The notes under the pieces are model-generated. The model did not search any database. It saw nothing but the letters and a program-made list of their open reading frames with translations, and was not told where the DNA came from. This document shows positions 1 to 7,871 of a stretch of 36,497 nucleotides of DNA, piece after piece. How positions within the stretch are numbered: position 1 is the stretch's first letter; every line of letters begins with the position of its first letter. The stretch covers positions 1 to 36,497 of the forward strand of contig JAVBXK010000082.1 in NCBI GenBank assembly GCA_030824555.1. The letters run 5' to 3'. The translations under genes and the position numbers were made by a program. The stretch is from a bacterium. GTDB taxonomy: Bacteria; Pseudomonadota; Gammaproteobacteria; Burkholderiales; Burkholderiaceae_C.

Positions 1-138
1 CCCCCGCCCCAGCCCCCTGTACCTGCGCACATGGTGGCCTGCCGCCATTGCGGGCTGCACCTGCCCCAACAAGAAGCCGTGAACGGCACTCGGGGGGTTT
101 ATTGCAGCGAAACCCACCGCGCTGCCGACGAAGGTTGA
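1..138 (+). CDS. PP0621-family protein, C-terminal fragment (5' end outside window)
   Basis: Frame 1 is open from the window edge to the TGA at 136-138. The visible 45 residues end in a cysteine pattern: C-x2-C in MVACRHCGLHLPQQEA, then a further Cys in GVYCSETHR. This is the C-terminal signature of small PP0621-type proteins, which look like zinc-ribbon tails and have no established function. Proline-rich residues precede it. The N-terminal part, which in this family normally carries a membrane segment, lies outside the window. The gene ends 19 bp before pilS, so it is probably the first gene of the pilS-pilR-ampD operon. The family call rests on the Cys motif and on the usual neighbourhood in Burkholderiales, recalled from memory. 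Confidence 0.7.
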   Translation, partial: PPPQPPVPAHMVACRHCGLHLPQQEAVNGTRGVYCSETHRAADEG

Positions 139-157
139 CGGTCTGCCGCTTGCGCGC

Positions 158-1882
158 ATGGCCCGCCTCCGGCGAACACCTGCTCACATGACCGCCCCCG
201 ACTCTGCGCTTCAACCCGTCACGGTCACGCCACCTGACGTGGTGCCGACGCGCTCGCTGGAGCGGCTATGGAATGCCTTCATGGCGGCCCGCATGGCGGT
301 GGCAACTGTTCTGCTGGTGCTTCAGTGGCTGGTGCTGTTGCTGGGCACAGGGAACAACCCCTTCAGCCTTTTACTGTGCGTGGTGTACTTGGTGGCCACC
401 GTTGCCACACACATCCGAGCCAAACCGTTCCACCAGCCAGGCAACCGGCACTGGCCGTGGACGCACACGGTGGGTGTCGATCTTGTTGTCTTTGCCGTGC
501 TGCAAATTCAGCTGCAAGGTGGCCTGAACTACACACTGTTGTTTGGCATGCCCGTCCTCATGGCAGCCACTCTCGGCCCACAGCGCAGGGCATTGGCCAC
601 GGCCGCACTCGTCACGCTTTTCCTGCTGGGCGAAGCCAGCTGGGCGGCGTGGCAGCTTGCAGCCGACAGCACCCCCAGGCTGTTGCAAACGGCCATCACC
701 GGCACAGGCTACTTCCTGCTGTCGATGCTGGCCTACCAGCTTGCGACGCGCCTGGCACGGGAAGAAGCCGCGTCTGACAGCAACCAGTTGGCCGCACGCA
801 CGCAGGCCGCCGTGAATGAACTGGTCATCGACTCCATGACCGACGGCGTGCTGGTGGTCGACGTCCACGGCAACGTCAAAGCAACCAACCCGTCTGCACG
901 CCACATGCTGGGTGACCACAACGGGCCCGCTCCTGCCAGGTTCGCGCTGACAGCCCGGGGTTACTGCGCCCCGCTGATGACCCTGGTGGCGGCCACGTAC
1001 GCCAGCAACCAACCACAGCAAGGCGAAATACAGCTTGAGCCCGAAGCAGACCTGAGGCAACGCCTGCGCGTGCGAACACGTCCTACCCAGCCGACAAACG
1101 AGCTCGCCCACCCCACCAAACGCAACGAACCCAGCCTGTGCGTCGTGTTTCTGGAGGACCTGCACGAGCTGGAAGCACGCGTGCGAGCCGAAAAACTGGC
1201 GAGCATGGGCCGCATGTCTGTGGCCGTGGCACACGAAATCCGCAATCCGTTGTCAGCCATCTCTCAGGCCAACAGCCTGCTGCGCGAAGACCTGGTGGAC
1301 CCAACTCAGCAAAAACTGTCCGACATGGTGGCCAACCACACCCAACGGCTGAACCGCATCGTCGATGACATCCTGAACGTCGTTCGCGTCCCTGGGCGCC
1401 CGGCAGCGGCCGATGCACCCCTGATCGGACTCGATGCGTCTGTCCACCAGTACTGGGGCGAGTGGTGTGGTCAGCACGCGTGCACCCAGCGGGTGCATTG
1501 CGAAACCGGTTGCCCGGATGCCGAGGTGCGCTTCGACCCCGACCACCTGCGCCGTGTATTGGTGAACTTGCTGGACAACGCCCACCGATACGCCAGCCAG
1601 ACCAACGGGGCGATATGCGTCACCACTCGGCCTGACGCGCCCGGCTGGTTGCGCCTGTCAGTCTGGAGCGACGGTACCAGCCTGGACCCCAGCATCAGAC
1701 GGCATCTGTTCGAGCCTTTTTTCTCGTCCGAAAGCCGCTCCAGCGGCATGGGGCTGTACCTGTGCCGCGAGCTGTGCGACCGTTACCATGCCAAACTGGA
1801 TTACCAACGGACACCGGTCGGGGACACCATGGGCAACGAGTTTTTCCTGCTGATTCAAACGGTCGGCACGCACGACACATGA
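158..1882 (+). CDS. pilS: PilS-type membrane sensor histidine kinase
   Basis: Sensor kinase of the two-component pair that controls type IV pilus genes through sigma-54. Residues 35-200 hold several hydrophobic helices, as in the six-helix PilS sensor. A PAS domain follows (about 222-330, starting near NELVIDSMTDGVLVVD). The HisKA box is MSVAVAHEIRNPLSAI with phospho-acceptor His359. The N box is VLVNLLDNAHRYA and the G2 box SSGMGLYLC. All catalytic motifs are intact. The first Met (158) gives 574 residues and a second Met lies at 188; neither has a clear ribosome-binding site. The stop overlaps the pilR start (ATGA at 1879-1882), showing translational coupling. No pilin gene is in the window, so the pilus role is inferred from family resemblance and the pilR partner. 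Confidence 0.88.
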   Translation: MARLRRTPAHMTAPDSALQPVTVTPPDVVPTRSLERLWNAFMAARMAVATVLLVLQWLVLLLGTGNNPFSLLLCVVYLVATVATHIRAKPFHQPGNRHWPWTHTVGVDLVVFAVLQIQLQGGLNYTLLFGMPVLMAATLGPQRRALATAALVTLFLLGEASWAAWQLAADSTPRLLQTAITGTGYFLLSMLAYQLATRLAREEAASDSNQLAARTQAAVNELVIDSMTDGVLVVDVHGNVKATNPSARHMLGDHNGPAPARFALTARGYCAPLMTLVAATYASNQPQQGEIQLEPEADLRQRLRVRTRPTQPTNELAHPTKRNEPSLCVVFLEDLHELEARVRAEKLASMGRMSVAVAHEIRNPLSAISQANSLLREDLVDPTQQKLSDMVANHTQRLNRIVDDILNVVRVPGRPAAADAPLIGLDASVHQYWGEWCGQHACTQRVHCETGCPDAEVRFDPDHLRRVLVNLLDNAHRYASQTNGAICVTTRPDAPGWLRLSVWSDGTSLDPSIRRHLFEPFFSSESRSSGMGLYLCRELCDRYHAKLDYQRTPVGDTMGNEFFLLIQTVGTHDT

Positions 1883-3459
1883 GCACACCCGCTCCACCCT
1901 CTTTTGCTGCGCACATCCTGGTGGTGGACGACGAGCCCGACCTGCGCACGCTGTACGAACTGACGCTGCTGCGCGAGGGGCACAGTGTGGACGCTGCCAG
2001 CAGCCTGGCCGAAGCCCGCGACTGCCTGGCCGCCAGAACCTACGACCTGATGATCACCGACATGCGCCTGCCCGATGGCATGGGCTTGTCACTCATTCAG
2101 GAGCTGACCGCTCAGGGCCGCCCCGAACGGGCCATCGTCGTGACGGCTTACGGATCGGCCGAAAGTGCCGTCGACGCGTTGAAGCAAGGCGCATTCGACT
2201 ACCTGACCAAACCGGTCGATCTGAAGCAATTCCGCACCGTGGTGGCCACCGCACTGCGCAGCCCGCCTGTGGTACTGCCCATCCGCATGCCCGCCCCACG
2301 GCCCAGCGCCGGTTCAATAAAACAAGGCACGCGTACCGATGCGACCAGGCCCGCAGCTGACGCAGTTGACAGCCCTTGGGCCACCCGGTTGGTGGGCACT
2401 TCGCCGGCCATGGTGCTCGTGAAAGAGCGGGTAGCCAAAGTCGCTGCCAGCATGGCACCCGTGATGATCCTGGGGGAATCGGGCACGGGCAAGGAAGTGG
2501 TGGCACGCGCCATTCACGAAACCAGCCACCGCGCCACCGGCCCGTTCGTGGCGGTGAACTGCGGCGCCATCCCCGACACGCTCATCGAGGCCGAGTTTTT
2601 CGGTGCACGCAAAGGCGCCTACACCGGTGCAACCACAGACCGCGAAGGCTACTTTGCCGCCGCCCGCACAGGCACCCTGTTCCTTGACGAAATCGGCGAC
2701 CTCCCGCTGGCCATGCAAGCCAAACTGCTGCGGGTGATACAGGAACGACGCGTCCGCCCACTGGGTGGCGTGCAGGAAGAACAGGTGGATGTGCGCATCC
2801 TCTGCGCCACCCACAAGGACCTCGGCAAAGCCGTGGCCGCAGGCGAATTCAGGCAAGACCTGTACTACCGGCTCAACGTCATCGAAATGCGGCTGCCCGC
2901 CTTGCGTGAGCGCAAAGAAGACCTGGGTGCCCTGATCCATACCCTGATGGAACGCATCTGCCTGGAAAGCGGGCAGCGTGCGGCACAACTGTCCGCAGAG
3001 GCAAACGCCTGGCTGCACACACACCCGTTCCCAGGCAACGTGCGTGAACTGGAAAACCTGCTGCACCGCGCACTCGCCCTGTGCGACGGCCACGTCATCG
3101 TGCTGGATGACCTGCTCGATCCCACGCTTTCGACATGTTCGCCCGCTTTGCTCCCCCTGACCGAGGCCACTTCGCTCGCAGCGCCTCCCCAGCCCCTCCC
3201 CACCGGCGCACCACCCACCTTGCCCGACGACTTGCAGCGCCACCTGGACGAAGCCGAAAAAGCCATTCTGGAGCGCACCCTGCGCGAAACCCGTGGCAAC
3301 CGCACGGCCGCCGCCGCCCGCCTGGGGTTGAACCTGCGGCAAATTCGCTACCGCATCGCCCGGCTGAACATACAGGTGGGCGACACCGACGGAGGCACCC
3401 CCCCTGACGAAGCCACTGACGCCACCGAACCCCAGGCCGTGGTTGCCCCCCGACCATGA
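1879..3459 (+). CDS. pilR: PilR-type sigma-54-dependent response regulator
   Basis: NtrC-family activator, cognate regulator of the PilS kinase just upstream. The start at 1879 is chosen because it overlaps the pilS stop and leads directly into the receiver domain (HILVVDDEPDLRTLYEL); longer upstream extensions are shadow sequence. It has 526 residues. The receiver covers about 11-125 with phospho-acceptor Asp61 in ITDMRLPDG. The AAA+ domain spans about 175-405, with Walker A GESGTGKE (Lys205) and Walker B FLDEIGD. The sigma-54 contact loop reads GAYTGA (Tyr248) instead of the usual GAFTGA. The C-terminal Fis-type helix-turn-helix is in LRETRGNRTAAAARLGLNLR. The last codons overlap the ampD start (ATGA). 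Confidence 0.9.
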   Translation: MSTPAPPSFAAHILVVDDEPDLRTLYELTLLREGHSVDAASSLAEARDCLAARTYDLMITDMRLPDGMGLSLIQELTAQGRPERAIVVTAYGSAESAVDALKQGAFDYLTKPVDLKQFRTVVATALRSPPVVLPIRMPAPRPSAGSIKQGTRTDATRPAADAVDSPWATRLVGTSPAMVLVKERVAKVAASMAPVMILGESGTGKEVVARAIHETSHRATGPFVAVNCGAIPDTLIEAEFFGARKGAYTGATTDREGYFAAARTGTLFLDEIGDLPLAMQAKLLRVIQERRVRPLGGVQEEQVDVRILCATHKDLGKAVAAGEFRQDLYYRLNVIEMRLPALRERKEDLGALIHTLMERICLESGQRAAQLSAEANAWLHTHPFPGNVRELENLLHRALALCDGHVIVLDDLLDPTLSTCSPALLPLTEATSLAAPPQPLPTGAPPTLPDDLQRHLDEAEKAILERTLRETRGNRTAAAARLGLNLRQIRYRIARLNIQVGDTDGGTPPDEATDATEPQAVVAPRP

Positions 3460-4037
3460 CGCACCTTGCACACGAACCGGGCAGCTGGACCGCAGGCTGG
3501 TTGCACGGTGTGCGCCACCTGCCATCGCCCAATTTCGGCCCTCGCCCGCCAAGTGCCCAGGTCGATTTGCTGGTGGTGCATGCCATCAGCCTGCCGCCAG
3601 GCGAATTCGGCGGCGGCGAAGTGGACCGCCTGTTCACCAACCAGCTTGACTGGGATGCACACCCCTATTTCCAGACCATCCGGGGGCTGGAAGTGTCAGC
3701 CCATTTTCTGATCGACAGGCTGGGAGGCATCACCCAGTACGTCAGCGTGGCCGACCGGGCTTGGCACGCGGGCCCGTCGTGCTGGCGGGGGCGCCAGAAC
3801 TGCAATGACGACTCGGTGGGCATCGAACTGGAGGGGCTGGATGGCGGCACTTTCGAGCCCGCCCAGTACGACAGCCTGGCCTGGCTGTGCAAAGCCGTGG
3901 CCACGGCGTGCCCGGTGCGCCACGTTGCCGGGCACGAGCACATCGCACCAGGGCGTAAACCGGACCCCGGCCCAGGGTTCGACTGGCAGCGCCTGCGGCA
4001 TCAAACGGGCTGGCCAGCGGCGTGGTTTGCCGCTTGA
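3456..4037 (+). CDS. ampD: 1,6-anhydro-N-acetylmuramyl-L-alanine amidase AmpD
   Basis: Cytoplasmic zinc amidase that removes the stem peptide from anhydro-muropeptides during peptidoglycan recycling; loss often derepresses AmpC beta-lactamase in bacteria that carry it. The 193 residues match the family length. The zinc ligands fit E. coli AmpD spacing: His42 (LVVHAISLP), His160 and Asp170 (GHEHIAPGRKPDPG), the last two ten residues apart as in His154/Asp164. The conserved acidic residue is in SVGIELEG. The start overlaps the pilR stop. Grouping with pilSR is common in this order. A muropeptide-releasing lytic transglycosylase lies 0.7 kb downstream and could supply substrate to the recycling pathway. 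Confidence 0.93.
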   Translation: MTHLAHEPGSWTAGWLHGVRHLPSPNFGPRPPSAQVDLLVVHAISLPPGEFGGGEVDRLFTNQLDWDAHPYFQTIRGLEVSAHFLIDRLGGITQYVSVADRAWHAGPSCWRGRQNCNDDSVGIELEGLDGGTFEPAQYDSLAWLCKAVATACPVRHVAGHEHIAPGRKPDPGPGFDWQRLRHQTGWPAAWFAA

Positions 4038-4058
4038 TCTCCCGCCTGAAGAACAAAC

Positions 4059-4095
4059 AAAAAAAAGCAAACAACCTATACGCATTAAGCGTTGG
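4059..4095 (-). terminator. Possible terminator for 5-FCL
   Basis: Read on the minus strand downstream of the 5-FCL stop, a short stem ACGC-TTAAT-GCGT (4080-4092) is followed about 13 bases later by a run of eight T (eight A on the plus strand, 4059-4066). The stem is only four base pairs, extendable with a bulge (CAAC with GTTG). It is a weak candidate, but it is the only T-run between the two convergent genes. Confidence 0.3.
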
Positions 4096-4110
4096 ATGCC
4101 AAAAACTATC
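4064..4110 (+). repeat. Possible degenerate intergenic copy of the ATAGCT/AAGCG element
   Basis: Between the convergent ampD and 5-FCL genes the sequence is AT-rich. It contains AAGCGTTGGATGCCAAAAAC (from 4087) with AAAGCA exactly 23 bases upstream (4064). The three clear copies elsewhere in the window (at 11455, 21471 and 30545) have ATAGCT 23 bases before AAGCG, followed by a similar tail; the copy at 30568 reads AAGCGCTGAATGC. Tail similarity is good and head similarity weak (4 of 6). This is a candidate only. Confidence 0.35.
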
Positions 4111-4729
4111 TCAAAGGCCACACCTGCCCGTTTTCATTGAGGATGGCATCCAGCGGTTGATCGTGCGGCTCGGGGTCGAAATCATCCACAAACCCGTCCG
4201 TGAAACCCAGCCCGACAGTAAACGGTTTGGGTGACAGGGCTGCCAACGTGCGATCGTAAAACCCACCGCCGTAACCCAGCCTGTAGCCACCAATGCCATA
4301 GCCCACGCACGGCACGAACAACAAGGTGGGCACGATCAGCTCGGTGTCTTTGGGCTTGGGGATGCCGTAGGCGTCTTCTTCCATCGGGCAGCCGGGGTAC
4401 CAGACGTGAAAGGTCAGCGTCTTGTGCACCTTGTCCACCACTGGCAAACCGATGCGGCGGCGCTGCGGCTCGTCGAGCAGTTCGCCATCTTCCTTCCACC
4501 GGTGCAGCGCAGGCAGGGGGTCGAACTCGCCCTTGATGGGCCAGTACGCACCGATGACGGTGTCAGGCCGCTGGATCAGCCACACGCGCATCACGCGCTG
4601 CAGCAGCTCGGTGCGCCAGGCCCGCTCGGGCATGGCTTGCCTGCGCGCGAGCAACTCTTTGCGCAAGGCCTGTTTCTGGGTGAGAACGGGTCCACCCTGC
4701 GGGTCACCCGGCGGCTGTTTGTTGTCCAT
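4106..4729 (-). CDS. fau: 5-formyltetrahydrofolate cyclo-ligase
   Basis: ATP-dependent conversion of 5-formyl-THF to 5,10-methenyl-THF, returning this storage folate to one-carbon metabolism. The 207 residues from the Met at 4729 fit the family. The N-terminal helix is LTQKQALRKELLARRQAM. The substrate-pocket segment is IGAYWPIKGEFDPLPAL. The C-terminal signature GYGIGGYRLGYGGGFYDRTL holds the ATP and folate binding loop. A longer upstream reading frame exists but is shadow of the neighbouring transglycosylase. The start lies only 9 bp from that gene's start on the other strand, so its promoter must sit inside or across the neighbour's 5' end. In many proteobacteria 6S RNA precedes this gene; there is no room for it here. 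Confidence 0.93.
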   Translation of the reverse strand: MDNKQPPGDPQGGPVLTQKQALRKELLARRQAMPERAWRTELLQRVMRVWLIQRPDTVIGAYWPIKGEFDPLPALHRWKEDGELLDEPQRRRIGLPVVDKVHKTLTFHVWYPGCPMEEDAYGIPKPKDTELIVPTLLFVPCVGYGIGGYRLGYGGGFYDRTLAALSPKPFTVGLGFTDGFVDDFDPEPHDQPLDAILNENGQVWPLR

Positions 4730-4738
4730 AATGGCTCG

Positions 4739-6853
4739 ATGTTCCTGACCTTGCCGAAAACGCTCGCATTGCTGTGCAACAGGCCGTTGGCCTGGCTGCG
4801 GGCACAGCCCCACATTGTCACCCTGTTTCGCGGCACAGCACCCTGGAGCGGCGCAGCACCGCAGCACGCAGGTTGCACATCTGCCTGCGTGACCGTTGCG
4901 CTGGGCATGTTGGGGGCCTTGTCTGCTCACGCACAGTCGGCCAGCGACCAAGCCATTCTGGAAGCACGCGATGCCTACCGCAAAGGCAACCCGCGCCAGC
5001 TTCAGGCTGTGTTGCCCAAAACCGAATCGCATGTGCTGGCACCGCTGGCCGCGTACTGGGGCATGCGCATGGGGCTTGAAACGGCGCCCAACGACCGCAT
5101 CCGCAGCTTCCTGGACACCTGGCAAGGTACCTACTACGAAGACCGCCTGCGCAACGACTGGCTCCGACTGCTGGGCACCCGGCAAGACTGGCACACCTTC
5201 CTGGCCGAGTGGCCTCGCTACCGCATGAGCGACGACAAGCAGGTGCACTGCCACCTGCTGCACGCCAGACTGGTCACGCAGGGCAGCCTGTCTCCTGCCG
5301 AAGTGACCGATGCCGCCAACACCTGGCTGGCACAGAAAGAGGCCGATGATGCCTGCGCCAACCTGGTGGACAAGCTGATAGACCGCAAAGCCCTGAGAGA
5401 GCAGGTGGCATGGCAACGTGCCCGCCTGGGCGCTGAGACCGGGCGCGCCAAGGTCACCAGCCAGGCCGTGGGTCTGCTGAACGACGACTGGGTGGCGGCC
5501 GCCCACGCCGTGCAGGCACAGCCCGCCAAGTACCTGGAAGACAAGTTGACTGCCGTGCGACACCGCACGAAAGAGCTGGTGACGCTGGCACTGGTGAAGC
5601 TGGCCAGCACATCCCCCACTGAGGCCGCCGAACACCTGACCAAGGCTCGCTGGCAGGTGCAGCTCACACACGAAGAGCGCAGCTGGGTGTGGGGCACCAT
5701 CGGCAAAACGGCCGCCCAACGCCTGATGCCCGAGGCCCCCGGCTGGTTTGCACGGGGCCTGCCTGAACACATGCACGCCGACCACCTGGCGTGGTGGGCA
5801 CGCTCAGCCCTGCGCGCCGGGCAATGGGATCAAGTGGGCAAGCTCATTGGGGCCATGCCTGATACCCAGCAGGCCGACCCTGTATGGGTGTACTGGCAGG
5901 GTTGCAGCCTGTTGCGGCACAAGGGGCCTGACGCCGCCACACAGGCACGCGCCCTGTTCAGGTCAATTGCCTCGCCACACACGTTCTATGGTCAATTGGC
6001 CTTGGAAGAACTGGGCGAATCCATCACCACACCGACCATGCCCGCACCCCTGACCCAGGCCGAACAACAAGGTGCCCAAGGCAACCCGGGGTTGCAGCGC
6101 GCCGTGACCGCCATCGCACTGGGCTTGCGCGCAGAAGGCGTCAGGGAGTGGAACTACACCACCAACCTGCACACCCCCGGCGGCATGGCCGACCGCGAGC
6201 TGCTGGCTGCAGCCCAGCTGGCCTGTCAGCACGAAATTTGGGACCGCTGCATCAACACCAGCAAACGCACGGTGGCCAGCGCCGACTACACACAACGTTA
6301 CCCCATGCCCCACAAGGACGCGGTGCTGGCGCGCACGCGCCTGATCGGGATCGACCCGGCATTCGTTTACGGCCTGATCCGCCAGGAAAGCAGGTTCATC
6401 ACCGACGCAAGGTCGCACGTGGGCGCATCAGGGCTGATGCAGGTCATGCCCGCCACCGCAAAGTGGACGGCAAAAAAAATCGGGCTGACATCATTCCAGC
6501 CCACCGACATCACCGACCGCGACACCAACATCGCCATCGGCACGGGCTACCTGAAGCTGGTGCTGGACGACTTTGAAGGCTCCATGGCCATGGCCGCCGC
6601 TGCGTACAACGCCGGCCCCAGCCGCCCACGCCAATGGCGTGCGCCAGGTGGCACCGGCCCGATGCTGGAAGGTGCCATCTGGGCGGAAAACATTCCGTTC
6701 GGCGAAACCCGCGACTACGTCAAGCGCGTGCTGGCCAACACCACCAATTACGCTGCGCTGATCAATGGACAACCACAATCCCTGAAAGCGAGGCTGGGGA
6801 GCATCGGCCCCCGATCAGGACAAGGCACAGACCCCAATTTCGACCTCCCCTGA
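4739..6853 (+). CDS. slt: Soluble lytic murein transglycosylase (Slt70 family)
   Basis: Periplasmic enzyme that cleaves the MurNAc-GlcNAc bond and leaves 1,6-anhydro ends. From the Met at 4739 the protein has 704 residues. A hydrophobic stretch and AHA-QS type cleavage site (VALGMLGALSAHAQSA) occur near residue 65, giving an unusually long N-terminal region before the signal core; the true start could be later, though no well-placed alternative is visible. A long helical repeat region follows, as in the Slt doughnut domain. The C-terminal catalytic domain has the Glu550 motif GLIRQESRF, GASGLMQVMPATA and AAAAYNAGPSRPRQW. The product feeds the AmpD pathway encoded upstream. Confidence 0.9.
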   Translation: MFLTLPKTLALLCNRPLAWLRAQPHIVTLFRGTAPWSGAAPQHAGCTSACVTVALGMLGALSAHAQSASDQAILEARDAYRKGNPRQLQAVLPKTESHVLAPLAAYWGMRMGLETAPNDRIRSFLDTWQGTYYEDRLRNDWLRLLGTRQDWHTFLAEWPRYRMSDDKQVHCHLLHARLVTQGSLSPAEVTDAANTWLAQKEADDACANLVDKLIDRKALREQVAWQRARLGAETGRAKVTSQAVGLLNDDWVAAAHAVQAQPAKYLEDKLTAVRHRTKELVTLALVKLASTSPTEAAEHLTKARWQVQLTHEERSWVWGTIGKTAAQRLMPEAPGWFARGLPEHMHADHLAWWARSALRAGQWDQVGKLIGAMPDTQQADPVWVYWQGCSLLRHKGPDAATQARALFRSIASPHTFYGQLALEELGESITTPTMPAPLTQAEQQGAQGNPGLQRAVTAIALGLRAEGVREWNYTTNLHTPGGMADRELLAAAQLACQHEIWDRCINTSKRTVASADYTQRYPMPHKDAVLARTRLIGIDPAFVYGLIRQESRFITDARSHVGASGLMQVMPATAKWTAKKIGLTSFQPTDITDRDTNIAIGTGYLKLVLDDFEGSMAMAAAAYNAGPSRPRQWRAPGGTGPMLEGAIWAENIPFGETRDYVKRVLANTTNYAALINGQPQSLKARLGSIGPRSGQGTDPNFDLP

Positions 6854-6908
6854 CGAAGGCTGCGGTCCACACCGTTGCCCGTCGTATTGCTCACATCAAG
6901 GTTTCGTC

Positions 6909-7871
6909 ATGCGCAACATCCTCGTTCTCGGTGGCACCGGTTTTGTCGGTCGGCATGTGTGCGAGGCGCTGCAACGTGCCCACTGTCGCATGACTGTGCC
7001 CACGCGGCACATCAAGCACGCGGCCCACATTGCGCACCTGCCGCTGGTCACGGTGGCAAACATTGACATCACAGACCCCGATACGCTGACCCGCCTGGTG
7101 GCCGGGCACGATGCGGTCGTCAACCTGGTGGCCATCCTGCACGGCTCGGCAGCGGCGTTTCAGGCCATCCATGTCGATTTGCCTGAGCGCCTGGGCACCG
7201 CCTGCCTGGCCGCCAGTGTGCACAGGCTGGTGCATGTGAGTGCATTGGGCGCATCGGCCACCGGGCCGTCGCTGTATCAACGCAGCAAGGCGGCCGGTGA
7301 GCAGGCCTTGCAAAGTGGCCATGACCTCGATCTGACGGTGTTGCGGCCCAGCGTCATTTTTGGCGCTGGCGACCGCTTCCTGACCCTGTTTGCCCGCCTG
7401 CAAACCCTGTTGCCCGTGCTGCCGCTGGCCGGTGCAGACACCCGGTTTCAGCCTGTCTGGGTGCAGGATGTGGCCGACGCCGTGGTCCACGCATTGCTCA
7501 CACCGGCTACGGTGGGCCAAACGGTCGAAGCCGTGGGCCCCGACGTGTTCACGCTGGCCGAACTGGTCGGCTTAAGTGGGCAAGCCGTGGGCCACGCACG
7601 CCCCGTGGTGGGTGTGCCGCAGGGCCTGGCCATGTTGCAGGCAGGGCTCATGTCCCTGTTGCCCGGCGAGCCCGTGATGAGCGCAGACAACGTCCGCTCG
7701 CTGTCGGTTGACAACGTGGCGTCACCCGCTGAAGCGGGCATCCCCACACTGGCTGACTGGGGCATGCACCCCAGCAGCGTGCGGGCCATTTTGCCCACTT
7801 ACCTGCACGCCGACGCGCAGGCCTGCAACCCGCGCCAACGGCTGGTCAACCTGCGTGCGGGCTTGCGCTGA
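6909..7871 (+). CDS. NAD(P)-binding epimerase-like protein, complex I NDUFA9 type
   Basis: Atypical short-chain dehydrogenase of the NmrA/NDUFA9 type, 320 residues. The N-terminal Rossmann motif is NILVLGGTGFVG (Gly-rich loop, residues 8-14), followed by an acidic beta-strand end (IDITDPDTL) and HDAVVNLVAILHG. The segment SVHRLVHVSALGASA and LYQRSKAAGEQ occupy the usual Ser and YxxxK-like region (Tyr then Lys in YQRSK). Related mitochondrial proteins stabilise complex I; the bacterial relatives are poorly defined and may act on quinones or sugars. A purine-rich AAGG lies upstream of the start. It is convergent with the OmpP1 gene, whose stop codon is immediately adjacent (7872). Substrate unknown. 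Confidence 0.82.
   Translation: MRNILVLGGTGFVGRHVCEALQRAHCRMTVPTRHIKHAAHIAHLPLVTVANIDITDPDTLTRLVAGHDAVVNLVAILHGSAAAFQAIHVDLPERLGTACLAASVHRLVHVSALGASATGPSLYQRSKAAGEQALQSGHDLDLTVLRPSVIFGAGDRFLTLFARLQTLLPVLPLAGADTRFQPVWVQDVADAVVHALLTPATVGQTVEAVGPDVFTLAELVGLSGQAVGHARPVVGVPQGLAMLQAGLMSLLPGEPVMSADNVRSLSVDNVASPAEAGIPTLADWGMHPSSVRAILPTYLHADAQACNPRQRLVNLRAGLR

Noticed and set aside
371-1234. Long minus-strand frame opposite pilS (and similar long frames opposite pilR, the SDR, MCP and kinase genes)
   Set aside because: Such shadow frames are expected in GC-rich DNA; they have Cys/Arg/Trp- or His/Gln-rich compositions without domains, opposite well-supported genes.
1762-1878. N-terminal extension of pilR
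   Set aside because: It overlaps pilS coding sequence and is not family-like; the ATGA overlap at 1879 is the natural start.
4727-4741. 6S RNA (ssrS), which often precedes 5-FCL genes
   Set aside because: Only 9 bp separate the 5-FCL start from the divergent transglycosylase start, so there is no room for it.
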